In this document: positions 46,543 to 59,400 of the stretch, one piece after another | How positions within the stretch are numbered: position 1 is the first letter of the stretch | Layout: each line of letters starts with the position of its first letter | Assembly: GCA_037176845.1 (NCBI GenBank) | Contig: JAYKXP010000008.1 | Coordinates: 620,001 to 684,000 of the forward strand | Origin: Paramarasmius palmivorus | Lineage: Eukaryota; Basidiomycota; Agaricomycetes; Agaricales; Marasmiaceae | Length of the DNA: 64,000 nt | Direction of reading: 5' to 3' | Program-made: the position numbers and the translations under genes | Notes under the pieces: model-generated | What the model was told of the DNA's origin: nothing | What the model saw: the letters and a program-made list of their open reading frames with translations, nothing else | Databases searched by the model: none

Positions 46543-49500
46543 CTATCGTGAGTTGAAGAACCAGGATGCCCGCTTGCCTGTAAAATCACGCACAAGACCT
46601 TGAGCCCTTTCATATCAATCACAAAATCTAGAGATCTCTCACCTCCGGCGGAACTATAATATCCGATGAAGTGGACCAGTCGTTTATTGCAACGAGTGTT
46701 TTTTTTTTCATCCGTCAGTAAGATACCTTACAGTCATGGCAACAAACCACTTACCCTGCTTCCTCGCTCTGTAGTCTAGACAGAGGGTTGGCACTGGATG
46801 CACTTCCTCCGCCACTGATTGGTACGGGCACGGAGCTTGAGGGCACGCTACCACCTCCACCACGCAGGGGCTTGGCAATCCTGCTTCCGAAACTCAATGG
46901 AGACGACGCCGCTTTTTGCGCTACAGGGACACAAAATTGAATTTACACCCCCACTTAGCCCGAATAATAATGACTTACCCCTGGCTTGATCCAGTCGGTC
47001 CTTGACGGCCTGCAATTGAGCTTCAAACTTCTGGTTCTGGACAGACAGCCGACGGTCCGCGTCTTGTAACATAGCCTCGAGGTTCTGGATTCGTTCATTA
47101 CGCGCCAACAATTTGCGTTCCGCAATGCCGGCTTCCTTCTTGAGCGTGGAGTTCTGGTCCACGAGCTAACATCCCAAATACATCAACGATGTGCCTCGCA
47201 ACAAATATGAACAGGAAAATTTTACCTGCTTCTGAACCACCGTCAATTGTTCCAAGTTACGCTCCAAGAATGCCATCTTCTTCTGTTGTGCTTTGCTATT
47301 GCTGTTTCGGATAACGTTGTTGTATTGTTCCTTGATCTCGTCCAATTGAATCTCCAGTTCAACAACCTACGGAGAAATGAAAAAAAAGATGAGAATGGAA
47401 GCACAAGGTGAAAAATTTTAGTACGACGCTAAATGAATGTGAGAACCACTTGCCTTCTCACAACGATTCTGCAAATCCCTCATGAGGGATTTCTTCACGC
47501 CATCGAACTCTGCCAGTTGACATTGATAGCCTTGCGTGTCCGCTCGAGATCTTGTGCGCTCTCTGCAAGGTTCTTGCCACCTTCGATTCCAGCGGAAGTT
47601 ACGGCGAATGCACGCTGTGAGCGAAAAGTGGCAAAAAAAAGTCAGCGGCTCGACGGAGAACTACCACTGACAGATCCGCAAATTGTTACCTTCAGCTCCT
47701 CATTCACGCTCTTCAAGCTATCAATTGAAGCATTAAGGCTTCGGACCTCATTGACCTTCATATCTAGCTGCTGTTTCAGATCGTTGATCTCGCTGACATG
47801 GGCGTCACGTTTGGCGGCATATTGAGCTTCCAACTTATTCTGAGAATAGGAAAAAATAACGCCGGTGATGAGCGCGGGGTCGAAACAACAATGCAACAAT
47901 CGAAGATCCAAACCTTAAGGTCAGTCATAGACTCGGCGAGGTCTGCATTACTAGTCTCCTCGTCATGGATGGTCTTCTCTGTAGATGGTGGCGTCGATGT
48001 TAACTCGGCGAAAAAACAGATGCGGTCCGAACATACCTAGAAGTTCTTCATACTCTGTCTCCAGAGCAACCACTCGGCTCTCTAGCTCGTCCCTTCTCCT
48101 CGTGAGCATTTCATTCTCCTCCTGACTCTGCCTCAATCTATCTACAGTGTCGCGCACCAGGGTTTGACCCTCAGCTAGTTGGCGACGAATGGCGGTAAGA
48201 TCTTCTTGGGTTAAGCTCGATCCATCGTTATCCATGCTATCTAGCTTGGCAAGAATTGATCGCAACTGTTCGTCCTTTTCGGAGAATCCACCCTGCTGAA
48301 AAAAAAAGGTCTAAGGCTCCCAATACTATGAGTTCATAGAACCCTAAACTACTTACGGCGTCGAACTTGGCCATCATGAGAACCATCTTCTCCTGTTTAC
48401 GCTTCTCCTTGTCTTCCGCAGACGCATCCTTCTGTGATGTCTTGAGTTCGGCAATCTGCCGTTTCAATTCCTCCAATTCAGCCTTAGCGTCGGCGTTCTG
48501 CTCCTTCAGGATATCAACAGTAATGAGACCCTCCTTGTTGTCGTAATCAAGCCTCTCGACTTGTAAGACGGAGCTCGCTGAGCTGAGAAGACATGGCTTT
48601 ATTTTCCTGTAGGCGCCGTAGTGAGCCACTGTAAATGAGATGTCGAACGAGAAACGCCCTACTTTGCTAACAGTAGCCTCTTGCTCCTTCAAGAACGCCA
48701 ATTCTTCCTTCAACTCCTTGACGAGTTTCTCAGCAGTAGCGAGTGCGCTCTCCTTCTCAGGCCAAAGAGTCGCTAAGCTCGTTCTCGCGTCTGAGGAAAT
48801 CTTCACGCTCGTCCTTGTCCAATCCAACGACGGTAGGTGTCTGAGGACGGCTTTCCAATCGGAGCGGAGTCCTTCAATGGCAGGATTGACTGGTGTCATG
48901 CTGCGCGAAGTCGACACTGGTGTAGAAGGTGCTGGTGATGTCGCCGGCTTCTTGGGTGCAGCGGCAGCAGCAGTACCAGAACCAGCAGGATGCTGGTGCT
49001 CCAGCTTTGGCTGAGGTAGCCCACTCTGATTCCTCGACACGTCCACCTGCACGCCATATCGCTAGCTCGGCCTCCAATGCAGCGATATACTTCTGGTACG
49101 ATGTGTTGGCGGCTTGAGCTTTGGCTAACAGACCCTTGAGTTCGAGGGGAGACAACTCGGCATTGACACGTGCAGAGTTCTTGATTGACTTTGCACGAAT
49201 ACCGAAACGGAGCGTGGAGAGTGTTTCGGGTTCGTTGTATGATGAAGGAGAGCAATTAATGATTAGAGTTGTTCGAGAGTTTCCTCCGAGTGATTCTTGC
49301 AAAATTCTAGTAAGTTTGGAGTCACGGTAGGGTATATATTTGACCTTTACAAAGAGATGATCAGTTTCCTACTATAGATCGAACGACAAGGCATACCTTG
49401 GGGTCTGTAAGAGCGTTAATAACCATTCCAAGTGCCGACAAAGATTTGTTAATCTTCTTGGCCTCTTCTAGTGTTTGTCCAGAAGCACCGGTCTTTCCGA

Positions 49501-50572
49501 CCTTCTCTGAACCAGCCAGATCGACGAGGTACAAGTTACCCGTCTTCTGAGCACCTGTTTCCGTATTCTTCTGGTTAATGGTAATGAGGAAGATAGAGTG
49601 TGAACGAGAGGATTCGGCATTCATGTCTAGGAAGACAAGGGTCAATGAATGACAGGTAGCATGATCAACAGAACCTACTAGTCGAAGAGACAACTCGAGC
49701 AGCACCTCCTGCTCGCATGATCTCATAAACTTCTCTAGCACTGCTGACGTAGTAATCAGACAAGTTCTTCACATAGACACCCTTAGATTTCTCCTCGTGG
49801 ACCTGAAGATTGTCATTCTGGGCTATAGAGGTTGATCGATGGCATAAGCGAGTAGACGAGGCCCGGGATTTGACCACGACGTACGTGCAAGCAAATCACG
49901 GATTTTCTCCAAGTAGATTTCCATATAGGAAACTTTGACCAAGTATTCAAGGTGTGCATCACTCTCGACGATGGACTGGAATATTTGTTCTGTTATCCGA
50001 GGAATGATACCCTTGAGTTCGTCGGAGTCTATATCGGCACCCTATGAAGGACAGGAGATGAGCGTACGTAGCAGAAGAAAGAAAGCAAGGACGCACCATC
50101 ATCGTGAATGTCTTTCCACTACCAGTTTGACCATATGCAAAAACAGTTCCGTTGTAGCCATCCAAAACATCTAGCTCATCACGTTAACAGGGGAAGTAGC
50201 GTTGAGCAATCCGAACTTGTAATCTAACCTTTGACGATGCTGTGGGTTGAAAGTGGAATTAATAACGTTAAGAATTAAAGAGTCAAGTTGATACATACTC
50301 TTTAACGCCATAATCAAAGACTTCCTGCTGTTGGGTTCCCATCGGGAAGACTCTGTCAAAGGTAAAGCCATCCCTCTCTGGGCCAGTGGCAAGCTGTAGA
50401 GATCTAAGCTGGACTGTAGTGAGATTGTCGTCGAAGTTGACGACAATCTCTCCTCCTTCACGATTTTCTATTGCATTCTGAGGTCGAAATCTGGATGGGT
50501 AATCAGACTGAGAAGACGAGAAGGATCAGCAGGTTTGCCGCACCGACAAACGACCTTGATGTTGTTGGACAT
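46543..50572 (-). CDS. Conventional kinesin heavy chain (kinesin-1)
   Basis: Plus-end microtubule motor for vesicle and organelle transport. Starts [16 protein letters not shown] at 50572, joined by a 52-nt first intron. The motor domain has [20 protein letters not shown] (P-loop, about 50110-50165), [11 protein letters not shown] (switch I), [13 protein letters not shown] (switch II) and [20 protein letters not shown]. The neck follows with ELAIWRAGG and [14 protein letters not shown], then about 500 residues of coiled coil. The extreme C-terminus [11 protein letters not shown] (TAG at 46543) is the hallmark fungal kinesin-1 end. Three breaks lie in the neck/hinge: GG 48988-48989 and GG 48760-48761 (one surplus each), and one missing base near 48855-48860. 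Correcting them recovers [19 protein letters not shown]. More than ten introns. Confidence 0.94.
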
Positions 50573-50902
50573 CGTGGTGAGATAGAAACCGCTCTATGCG
50601 ATTCGTAGTTTATGCCAAAAGACGAAAAAGAAGACAGTGAAGGAATGAGTTCAAACGTCGTCAGAAATGAGGGTGTACGTGAACAAGGGTGCGTGCTGTT
50701 TGCCAATGTTGCCGCGTTGCTACTCAGCACAGAGTTCCACGGCGTCCAGATATGTATGTCACGAATTCTGTAACCGAAAATTCACCAAACTTCGGCACCG
50801 GCAGAGCTGCAAAGCTACAGGTTTCTCTTTTATTACAACTAATACAGTACATCTATAACGTCGGGGAATGGGTAAAATCTTTATATATCATTGCTCGCGA
50901 TA
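50573..50902. other. intergenic, kinesin-1 start / ELOF1 stop
   Basis: About 330 bp between two minus-strand genes: the kinesin-1 promoter and the ELOF1 3' UTR. No coding signal was recognised. Confidence 0.5.
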
Positions 50903-51370
50903 TCAGTCTTCGTCGCTGTCGACAGATGGTGTCCTGCGTGTAGCGACTGCTCGACCGGAAGATGCGGCTGGACGGCGACTTGACGATGCTTCTCCCGCTC
51001 GTTGGGCTTCATCTGCAGCATCTATCCATTCCGAGTAGATGTCAATGGGTTCTGTTAGGTCTGAAGAATCCAAAATGTGAGTTTTTTTGCTGGTCGCGAG
51101 ACATGAAGTTGACCACTAACGATTGACTTTGCTCTGGTATCGTTGGTCACAAGTTCTGCAAACTAATTGGGCGATTCCCTCCTTCCTGTCGATTCTGACA
51201 GTGACAGAATTATCGTGATGACAAAAGAGACATGTAAAGGTCGTGTCTGGCAGCCACACGAGTCAAAGTCAGTGTCGTAAAAGAGGGTTTAAAAACCAGA
51301 CAAACGCACCAAGAGGAACTTTTTGCCTAGCAGGGGCAGGTTTTCGAGAAGATTTCTTGCGTTTGCCCAT
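50903..51370 (-). CDS. elf1: Transcription elongation factor 1 homologue (Elf1/ELOF1)
   Basis: Small zinc-ribbon protein that rides with elongating RNA polymerase II. Three exons, 51370-51310, 51246-51121 and 51060-50903, give 114 residues; each exon is short, so no single open frame shows it. Starts [21 protein letters not shown], a basic tail. The zinc ribbon is CLFC (Cys26, Cys29) and CRTC (Cys50, Cys53), with ITVRID-like strands between ([16 protein letters not shown]). [19 protein letters not shown] follows, the family's most conserved block, then a Ser/Arg-rich acidic tail ending VDSDED. Splicing at GTGCGT (51309) and GTTAGT (51120) keeps the frame. Divergent from kinesin-5 across 148 bp. 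Confidence 0.95.
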
Positions 51371-51518
51371 GGTGGTGATGGTCCAGGTAAGGGAGCATCA
51401 CAGAGACTGAGCTCAGCAACAGCAGGGCCAGTGAGCCGTCACGTGGTCACTGTTGGAACGCGAGAACTTTTTGTTGAAGTCGGTTTGGCGCTCACCGACT
51501 TGTTCATCGACGACCACC
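51371..51518. promoter_or_regulatory. 148-bp bidirectional promoter ELOF1/kinesin-5
   Basis: 148 bp separate the ATG of ELOF1 (minus) from the chosen ATG of kinesin-5 (plus). Both transcripts must start within it or inside the neighbouring first exon. Confidence 0.65.
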
Positions 51519-54500
51519 ATGGCCTCACGCCGCCCACCGACCTCACGGTCGGTTTCAAATCCAAAGGCGATACCTCCCCCTCCTCGTTCTCGCTCGGTCA
51601 TGTCAAGGTCGGTTCTTTAATGCGTTCAGTAGACGACCAATCCGAAGCAAGTGCTGCCACAATTACAAGATCTGCTCAGAAGAATGAAGAAGCAGAAACC
51701 AACATCAAAGTCGTTATTCGTTGTAGAAGACGATCCGAACGCGAAATTCAAGACAATTCACCCATAATCGTCAGCTCGAGCGGTGCCAAAAGCAGTCAGG
51801 TTTCAATAGAAACTACGGCACCGGTCTCGACGCTAGGCCTCGTCACCCTTCCTCCAGTTCGAACATACCCTTTTGATTTGGTTTTTGGGCCAGAAGCAGA
51901 TCAATCGCTGGTTTACCACGAGGTGGTCAGTCCCATGCTGGAGCAGGTGTTGGAGGGATACAACTGTACTTTGTTTGCATATGGACAGACGGGAACAGGC
52001 AAAACGTGCGTGCTAGTTGTCTTCACATGATATCCCTGTCTAAATCGTTTTGTTCAGCTACACTATGCACGGGAGATTTAGCTCCAACTCCAATGGGTAA
52101 CCCATCTGCACACGCTGGCATGATACCCCGTGTCCTATTTCGACTCTTCCACCAACTCGAATCCAACAAGATTGACTTTAGCGTCAAAGTCTCATACATC
52201 GAATTATACAACGAAGAACTCCGAGGATCTCCTCGCCCCCGAACTCGCCGCTCCAATTGGCTCGACGCAACCAATGGGTATGGGCAAGGACTCTGGAAAG
52301 AATACAGATAGTGGACTAAAGATCTACGAGGACTCCAGCAAGCGAGGCGTTTTTATTCAGGGAGTCGAAGAGGTACCTGTCAAGAACTGTCAGGATGCTC
52401 TCGCTCTCTTAACCAAGGGTGGTCCACAGACGACAGATTGCCGCTACAAAGTTCAATGATCATTCCAGTCGGTCTCACTCTATCTTTACCTTGACAATAC
52501 ACACAAAGGAGGCTGGTGTTGCTGGCGAGGACTTGCTTAGGATTGGCAAGTTCAACCTTGTGGATTTGGCTGGGTCAGAGAATATTGGACGTTCCGGAGC
52601 AGAGAACAAGAGGGCTCGCGAAGCCGGAATGATCAACCAAAGTTTACTCACACTCGGAAGAGTAATCAATGCTCTTGTAGACAAGTCTCCACACGTTCCG
52701 TATAGGTACGTTGATTTTCGCGGACAGCTCGACTGGTTTCTGACAATCCTGCAGGGAATCCAAGTTGACACGACTCCTTCAAGACTCGCTCGGAGGACAT
52801 ACGCGTACCTGTATCATCGCCACCATCTCTCCTGCCCGCTCCAACCTCGAAGAGACGCTCTCCACACTTGACTACGCTATGCACGCAAAGTCTATCCGCA
52901 ACAAACCAGAACTCAACCAACGCATGAGTCGGAACTCTTTGCTCAAAGAGTACGTCTCCGAAATCGAGCGTCTCAAGGCAGATTTATTGGCTGCCAGGGA
53001 GAAGAACGGTATCTTCTTTTCCGAAGAAACTTGGGCTCAGCTAAGTGCGGAGCAGGAGCTCAAGCAGACTGAGCTCGAGGAAGCCAAGAAGCAGGTGGAG
53101 ATAGTCGAGAACCAGATGCGTAACGTTCGAGAGGAGTTTGAGCAGAGCATAGGGCTGTTGATGAAGCGCGACACTGAGCTTAAAGAGACAAAGGCGAAGC
53201 TGAAGAATACCGAAGAAGAGTTGGCTGAGACAGGTGTTGAGCTGAAGGGTGTCAAGGTTGCTTTTGAGGAGGAAGTAGTTGTTCGCCAGGCCTTCCAGAA
53301 ATCCGAGGGTACCCTTGACGCGGTGGCAACTGACCTCAAATCAGTTGCGCACAACAGTATACAAGATGTTGCCGGGCTATTCGATAAAATCCGTGAGTAT
53401 GTCTGACTAGCTACGCATGTAGCACTAACATTTTTCACAGAACGCAAATCGCATGTCCTCGACTCCAACTCGAAGGCGGTCGTCGTTCATGGGAAGACAA
53501 TAATTTCCGCGATTGAACTCCTTTCCCTCAAGCTGAACGATTTCGCCGACTCCTGTTCAGACCGTGTTCGGAAGTTGAGACAGAGTACTCAGCAATTCGA
53601 AACGAAAGAACTCGAGACTCTTGCAGCTTGTACAACTCGCGTTCAAAAGCAACTCCAAGATGTCCAAACCTCCCTGCAAACCATTCGCACGCACGACACT
53701 GCCGAAGCCGAAGCTCTTGATAACGTCCAAGCGCTCATCAAGGAGACCTATAGTGCATTCCATACCGATTTTGGTCGTTGGGGTGAAGCGACGAAGAAGA
53801 CAAACACACAGGTTCATCAACAGTTGGAAACGGTTTTATCAGGCGCCTTCGTGGATTTTGAGGCCACACTCAAATCCATACAATCGCTCCTGGAAACCGT
53901 CCTCGTCGGCGCGATGAAGTTTGTCGAAGCTGAACGTGAATCTATTCTGCATGCTCATTCCATTGCGAATGATGCAGCACAAGCGGAAATTTCGCGGCTA
54001 CGAGAACAGAACGAGTTGTTGTTGCACTTGGTCGAACAGCAGAAGTCGGATGCTGCAAAGTCGAAGGACGTTTTGATTGGGCAAATATCAGGCTTGCTGG
54101 GAGAGTACGTCGACAGCCGGGATCGAGATCTGAGGGAAGCTCTGGCACCCATCACGCATTCGAACGAAGCTGCTGCCGAGTCTATGCGAGCTTTCTCTGA
54201 CCAACACAAAGGCATCACTACCGGGATGAAGGGTGAAGGTACCAAGATAGCAAAGGTGCTGGAAAAAGCAAACGAACAGTCCAAGACGATGGCGGATGAT
54301 TCAGTGAAGGTTCGCTACTCTTGACATTTTGAGGTTTCCAAAGCTCACGATCCTCTCGTCTATAGAAGATCCAGTCCAATCACAGCAGCGTCAAAGTGAC
54401 TCTGTCGAGCGCTAAACGTAAACTTTCCGAAGCCGTCGAATCCCACTCTCAGGACGTTCAAGAGCGAGCGCAAGCTTTGTCAACATCTAGCACTGAAGGT

Positions 54501-55307
54501 GTGATTGATAGAGTCTGCCCCCGATGCAACCCGCTAACTCTTTTTAGCCTTTACCCGGTACGCACGAGCCAAGCGATCTAGGTTAGATGACACACAAGGG
54601 ATGGCCGCCAACCTGCACACAGAATCCAAATCTTTGCACCGCGGACTTGCGACGTTGTCCAAAGACGTGAAAGCCTATTCCGAACAAACTACATCATATG
54701 TGAGATTAGGATCTATCAGTCTATATACCGAGACTTACCTTTTGTCCAGGTTAATGGGTTTACCGACCTGACCGAGCAATACCGGAACGTTGCAGAGGAA
54801 AATATCTCCTCGGTGCAGGCGGCTAGCTCTTCCCTGGCAAGGGAAGCTACGACCGAGGATGTTCCGACGGGTAACACTCCCAGGAAGCGGACTTGGAAAT
54901 ATGTAGACAAGTGGGATCTAACAAAGAGCCGCGATGTCCTGTTGAAAGAGTGGAGGAGCCAAGGGGCATCCTCTATCAGCAGTGAGACGTTCCTAGGGGA
55001 ACATGTACCTCTCCCAGAGGATGATGCAGAATCAGTACAAGAGGAGGATACAACGATGCAGGCACCGGTGTCCAAAGCCACTTCCTGTCAACCTACCCCC
55101 GAACCTAGTCCACGAGAACCTTCCTTTCCGGGCTCTTTACAGAATTCAGTCTCCTCTGCATCTACATCTCCGCCATCTCCTCCGATACCTCCCATACAGC
55201 TACCCACTAGAACTGCGAAACAGATGTCTAAAGTCACCACCCGCTTACCGCCGCTCGCAGACACACGGAACACATACGCCACTCGCTCAAGACGGAACCC
55301 TCGATAA
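51519..55307 (+). CDS. Mitotic kinesin-5 (BimC/Eg5/Cut7 family)
   Basis: Bipolar plus-end motor that separates spindle poles. Seven exons: 51519-52005, 52058-52705, 52755-53392, 53441-54309, 54366-54498, 54548-54699 and 54750-55307. The motor has [29 protein letters not shown] (P-loop, split by intron 1), [34 protein letters not shown] and [18 protein letters not shown] long coiled coil follows. The BimC box is near residue 1010: [20 protein letters not shown], containing the Cdk-type TPRKR phosphosite that targets these motors to spindles. Four breaks: GG 51611-51612 (one short), GGG 52071-52073, GG 52225-52226 and CC 52424-52425 (one surplus each). With them corrected the exons total 1160 codons. 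The start [13 protein letters not shown] at 51519 is preferred over upstream non-ATG frames. Confidence 0.95.
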
Positions 55308-55565
55308 TTTATTCCTACTACTACTGACATCTTTCTGCACGTCCTACTGTATCACATTGTAATTGTATCTGCTATCGAGTGTACATACGCAGCTATGTGT
55401 ATTAGTACTTACTTTAACGACCTGATTTTTAGATTTCTTCGTCCTGTGAAGTCAACCAGTGGTTGCCATATTTGGAATCTTACCACGGTAGTGACCAGTA
55501 GTGACCAGACTTGACTGCGCCCCGCGTTACTCATCGTACTCGACAACACTCAGCTCTTCTTCACA

Positions 55566-56115
55566 ATGGCGGCAGGACTTAAGAGTAAGGGATGTTCCGT
55601 GAATCTTTATTTTCTTGCTCACTTGGGACATGTTCAGCTGTTATTCTTCTGTCTTTTGTTTTGGCGGTCGGTTTCCTACTCATAATTCTGTCTTGCGCAC
55701 TCTGGTCGAATTGGTTGCCTTTACTTGTCGGTGCGTTGCAGATGCACGTTCTTTTCGCTATAAATGAGATTCAACTTCTTTATAGCACTGACATTCGTCC
55801 TTGCACCACTACCTAATGCCCTCTTCGCCCATTGTGGTTCCGACGATTTCTCCGGTTCATACGAATCATCCGGTCCCATTGACATCGGACGATTCCTCAC
55901 TTCGACTGTAGTCATTACCGGCTTTGCTCTTCCTATTGTACTGGCACATTCTGGAGTCATTGAAACAACGGCATCTGTGATGTCGATTATTGGTGGAGGG
56001 TGCGTTGTAATTGTCCTAGTTTTCTCCCTTCTCTGACAGCAAGGATTTCAGGCTTGTCTACGGGACAATTCTGGCCTATTCGGCGGCATTCAAACAAGAA
56101 GAAGAGTATGAATAA
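55566..56115 (+). CDS. vps55: Vps55 / LEPROT-family endosomal membrane protein
   Basis: Acts with Vps68 in transport from late endosome to vacuole. Four exons, 55566-55584, 55638-55730, 55786-55999 and 56052-56115, give 129 residues with no break. Starts MAAGLKTVILLSFVLAVGFL; four membrane segments follow, around VGFLLIILSCALW, LTFVLAPLPNALFAHC, FLTSTVVITGFALPIVLAHSG and LVYGTILAYSAAF, ending KQEEEYE. The typical family length is ~130-140 residues. The first exon codes only six residues plus one base. It lies 258 bp behind kinesin-5 and is convergent with TRS120. Confidence 0.95.
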
Positions 56116-56430
56116 AGTACCACACTGGACGAGACAATTCAGCTGGGCCCGTTCTGTCAACCATCGCGAGCTTGTTTAGGTTATGCACCATGATATCCTG
56201 AAGTGCCGCGTCATTGCAACTGGACGTTCGGTTTGGCTTGATTTCCGAGACTTGTATGGCAAAATTTTGTCCGGAATTACTGCTATATATTGGGGCTGTA
56301 CTATGTAAACTACTCGTACAATAACTACACTGACCGCTGTAAATTAGCGGAGTGGACTGCAGCCGACTTTCTACAAATCTTTCAACTTCCATGACGTCTA
56401 TACTGAATACAGCCAGCAAAAGTGGTAGAA
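56116..56430. other. convergent intergenic region, VPS55 / TRS120
   Basis: About 315 bp between two stop codons, expected to hold both 3' UTRs. A 109-codon minus-strand frame crossing it has no family signature. Confidence 0.5.
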
Positions 56431-59400
56431 TTACACGGTATCACTATCTTCGCCGACAAGACACACAAGCTGTGAAAATCCATTACCCAATAGGTGAGGC
56501 GATCCTACAACTTTGACAGCGCCCCGCACTTCGAAACGGCCATGGCTGAGGAAACATAGTGTGGTATCTAGCTCTCGAGATTCGTTGCTGTCAAGTCTTC
56601 CTACTGGTATGTCGTAAAGTGCGCCGTCATGGAGGATATGTTCTGACGGCTCTATCTGAAGGTCAAGCGTGCAGACGAGGGATGTTCCTGTAGATTTTCT
56701 GAGCTTCGCCGAATCAAGCAGAACTGCAACGACTTACGCCCTGTGTTCGTTATTCGAGTTCGTAGTTGTAACATTTGATTAACAGGTGGATGGTATCTTC
56801 CGTTATGCTGCGCTATGGCAGTGTCGGGTGCAGCGGTATCAACCAGGGACATCACTAGAAGTGTAGTCTCGGTACGTAGCAGGTCAAGCATGTTCATACT
56901 GAGCCTCTGTTGTCGAAGAGACAGATCTCCGAAACGATTTCCGTTGGCCTGTCATAATCATGATGAGAACGTGTTTCACGAAATAGAAGACTGGTGGCGT
57001 ACTTCTCGCCATCCGCAATGGATAGACTTGAAGAGCTCCTCACGGTACCAGAATAGCTCTCGTTGGGTTTTTTGCTCCTCTGCAGATAATTTAGCCTTGT
57101 CTACCACGAATTGTCGATCGGAAAGCGTGGGTATTGGTTGGGATATGTGATCGTCGGACAGGATGAACTTTTTTATCGGAATGATGATTCTGGATGTCAT
57201 GTCAGCGATGGAACGGGGCAAGAACAATATGCCACTAACCTAGAAGTCAGACCGGGCGGGATGGTAACGGAGGCCTTGGCACGAGGAACATCTAGAAATG
57301 AAAGAGACGGTGAACTCCAACTACAACAGGACTAAAGATTTGGCTTCACCTTCTTGAGTACGCTCCACATAGACTTCAAATGGTGTTCCGTAGGCATTCC
57401 TAACGTCTACTGCAAATAAGCACCAGCTAAGCGAGTCATCGATGATCTCCGTAATCCCAGGCTCTTCCTTATCAAGGCGATTTGGAAAGTAGCCTGGACA
57501 AGGGAGTATGTCCATGCCATGACACTCTAACATGTGGTACACTGTCACCATGAGCGGAAAAGATAGCTGGCGAGTATGGAAAACATCTGGTGAGTCCTCT
57601 CCTGGTTTATTTCGGTGTACGTATGAGTATGAGGCATGTATCGTGCCTTCTGTGCTGAACTTATTATTAGCGCTCGTCAGTGATCAAAGCGCTAATGACT
57701 CACCAACCGACTTTGCCAAAGCAGGAAATACTGATGGTGGTCTTGTGGTGTGGGGGTATGGTGATGAGGTCCTTTTTATTCCATGAAAACACTGGCTTGT
57801 GTATCAAGAGATACTCGGTTTCATAGGTCTCGAAAACCGAAAGATCTCCCTCGGCCAATGCTTGTTGAGCAGGCCCAATAGTCGAGTCGTCAAAGACCAA
57901 ACGCAGGAAGTCAATGGGTAAACGCGAGATGTTCTCAAACGTTATTTGAAGAGTTGAGCTAGGGTAACCCCATCAGTACACGCGATGCGAGAAGTTGACA
58001 GGTACGTACGTTTCACCGTCGTATAGCATTAAAGCGCCATGAGTAACAGACGTTCTCCGGATTCTTAGGAGAGGCTGCTCAGGGACAACCTTGCATTCCA
58101 GAAATCGCATAGGTTTTACAGGTGTTGGTTTGGCGATCTGCTTGCTCTGTCTCTTAGATGCTTTCTCCCATGGCAGAGCATCAAGTCCGGAATACTTGAA
58201 GCGGTCCAATTCCGAATATTGAGTGGCACGATTCCTTGTAAGACGTTCCTCCTCTTCAGATGTAGCCAGTGGCAATACGAACTCTTTGGGTGAGCTGCCG
58301 GGTGCCTGAACGATACAACCTCGGATGACGAGACTACCTGTCTGTTTCGCTACACCTTCGAGAACCACTCTGTGATACGAATTCGGTGGAATGACGACGC
58401 CTATCGGCTCGCTCACGAAGGGGACACCAGATGTACTAACCGTAGATTATTAGGATGTTTGCCCTACTTTATCGTGCTCGCTCACCTAAGAGAAACTTTC
58501 TGTAGCTCAAGCTCAAAAATGTAGGGATTTTGAAGCAAGACAACAAACTCTAGTGTTTCATCCTGAATGACTAATTGGTTGCCCTAATATTAAGATGTAA
58601 ATAAGATCAAATCCTGTTCGCGGAATGACTCACTTGAGATGCATTTACTCGTCGTGGATTGTAAAGGAAAGGATCCGTAGCACCTGATAACATCGTGTTG
58701 GGATCAGACGGTCGAGGTTGCAGTGCCGACATGGGTTTCTCGATCGGAAGGCGTATTAACGGAAGGCTTGAGAGCACTCAATGTTATGATCATACTAATA
58801 CCAAAGAAGGTGCCACTTACGGTGCTAGAGTAATGCTGACTACAGGTCTTGTTGGCCAGAAGTTTACTCCCTTGCTTGAGCCTCTTCTCTTTGCAGTTGA
58901 TAACGCTCGAGCTGCGGTAGCGTAAAGATGATACTGATCCGGGGGAGACAAAACTTCTAAAAGCGTTTTGAGAGCGGAAAGCGAATACTGCGCCACGGCA
59001 AGGAAATCTGAGATCGACGTCAACTTCGACTATAATATTTAACCCGGCCACTATACCTGGTAACGCTTCGGCTACTGCAATCGATTCGCGGATTACTCCC
59101 ACTTGAAGTTCTGGCCATCCAAATGATTCTTGGTCCATATCAACAGTATGCTCAGATGTAGGAGTGACTTGACTATCGTCGAGTTGCACAACCTGAACGG
59201 CATCCAGATTAACACCAAGAACCCGACAGACGCGTCTGAGCAGCTTCAAAACGCTTGAATTACCATCTGGTCTTTCGCTGACGCGCATCCCAACATGTCC
59301 TCTCGCACCTTGGGGCAAATTGGTTGTGATTTGTATCCCAAGCCCTGCCCCGTTAGGTGTTGTGTGGGAGTTCTCGTCCTCCCTGCCACAAACGATGAGG

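Noticed and set aside
51608..51630. 22-nt intron in kinesin-5 N-terminus (GTCGGT..TTCAG)
   Set aside because: Far shorter than any other intron here (45 nt or more); a single missing G at 51611-51612 explains the frame change and gives a natural sequence.
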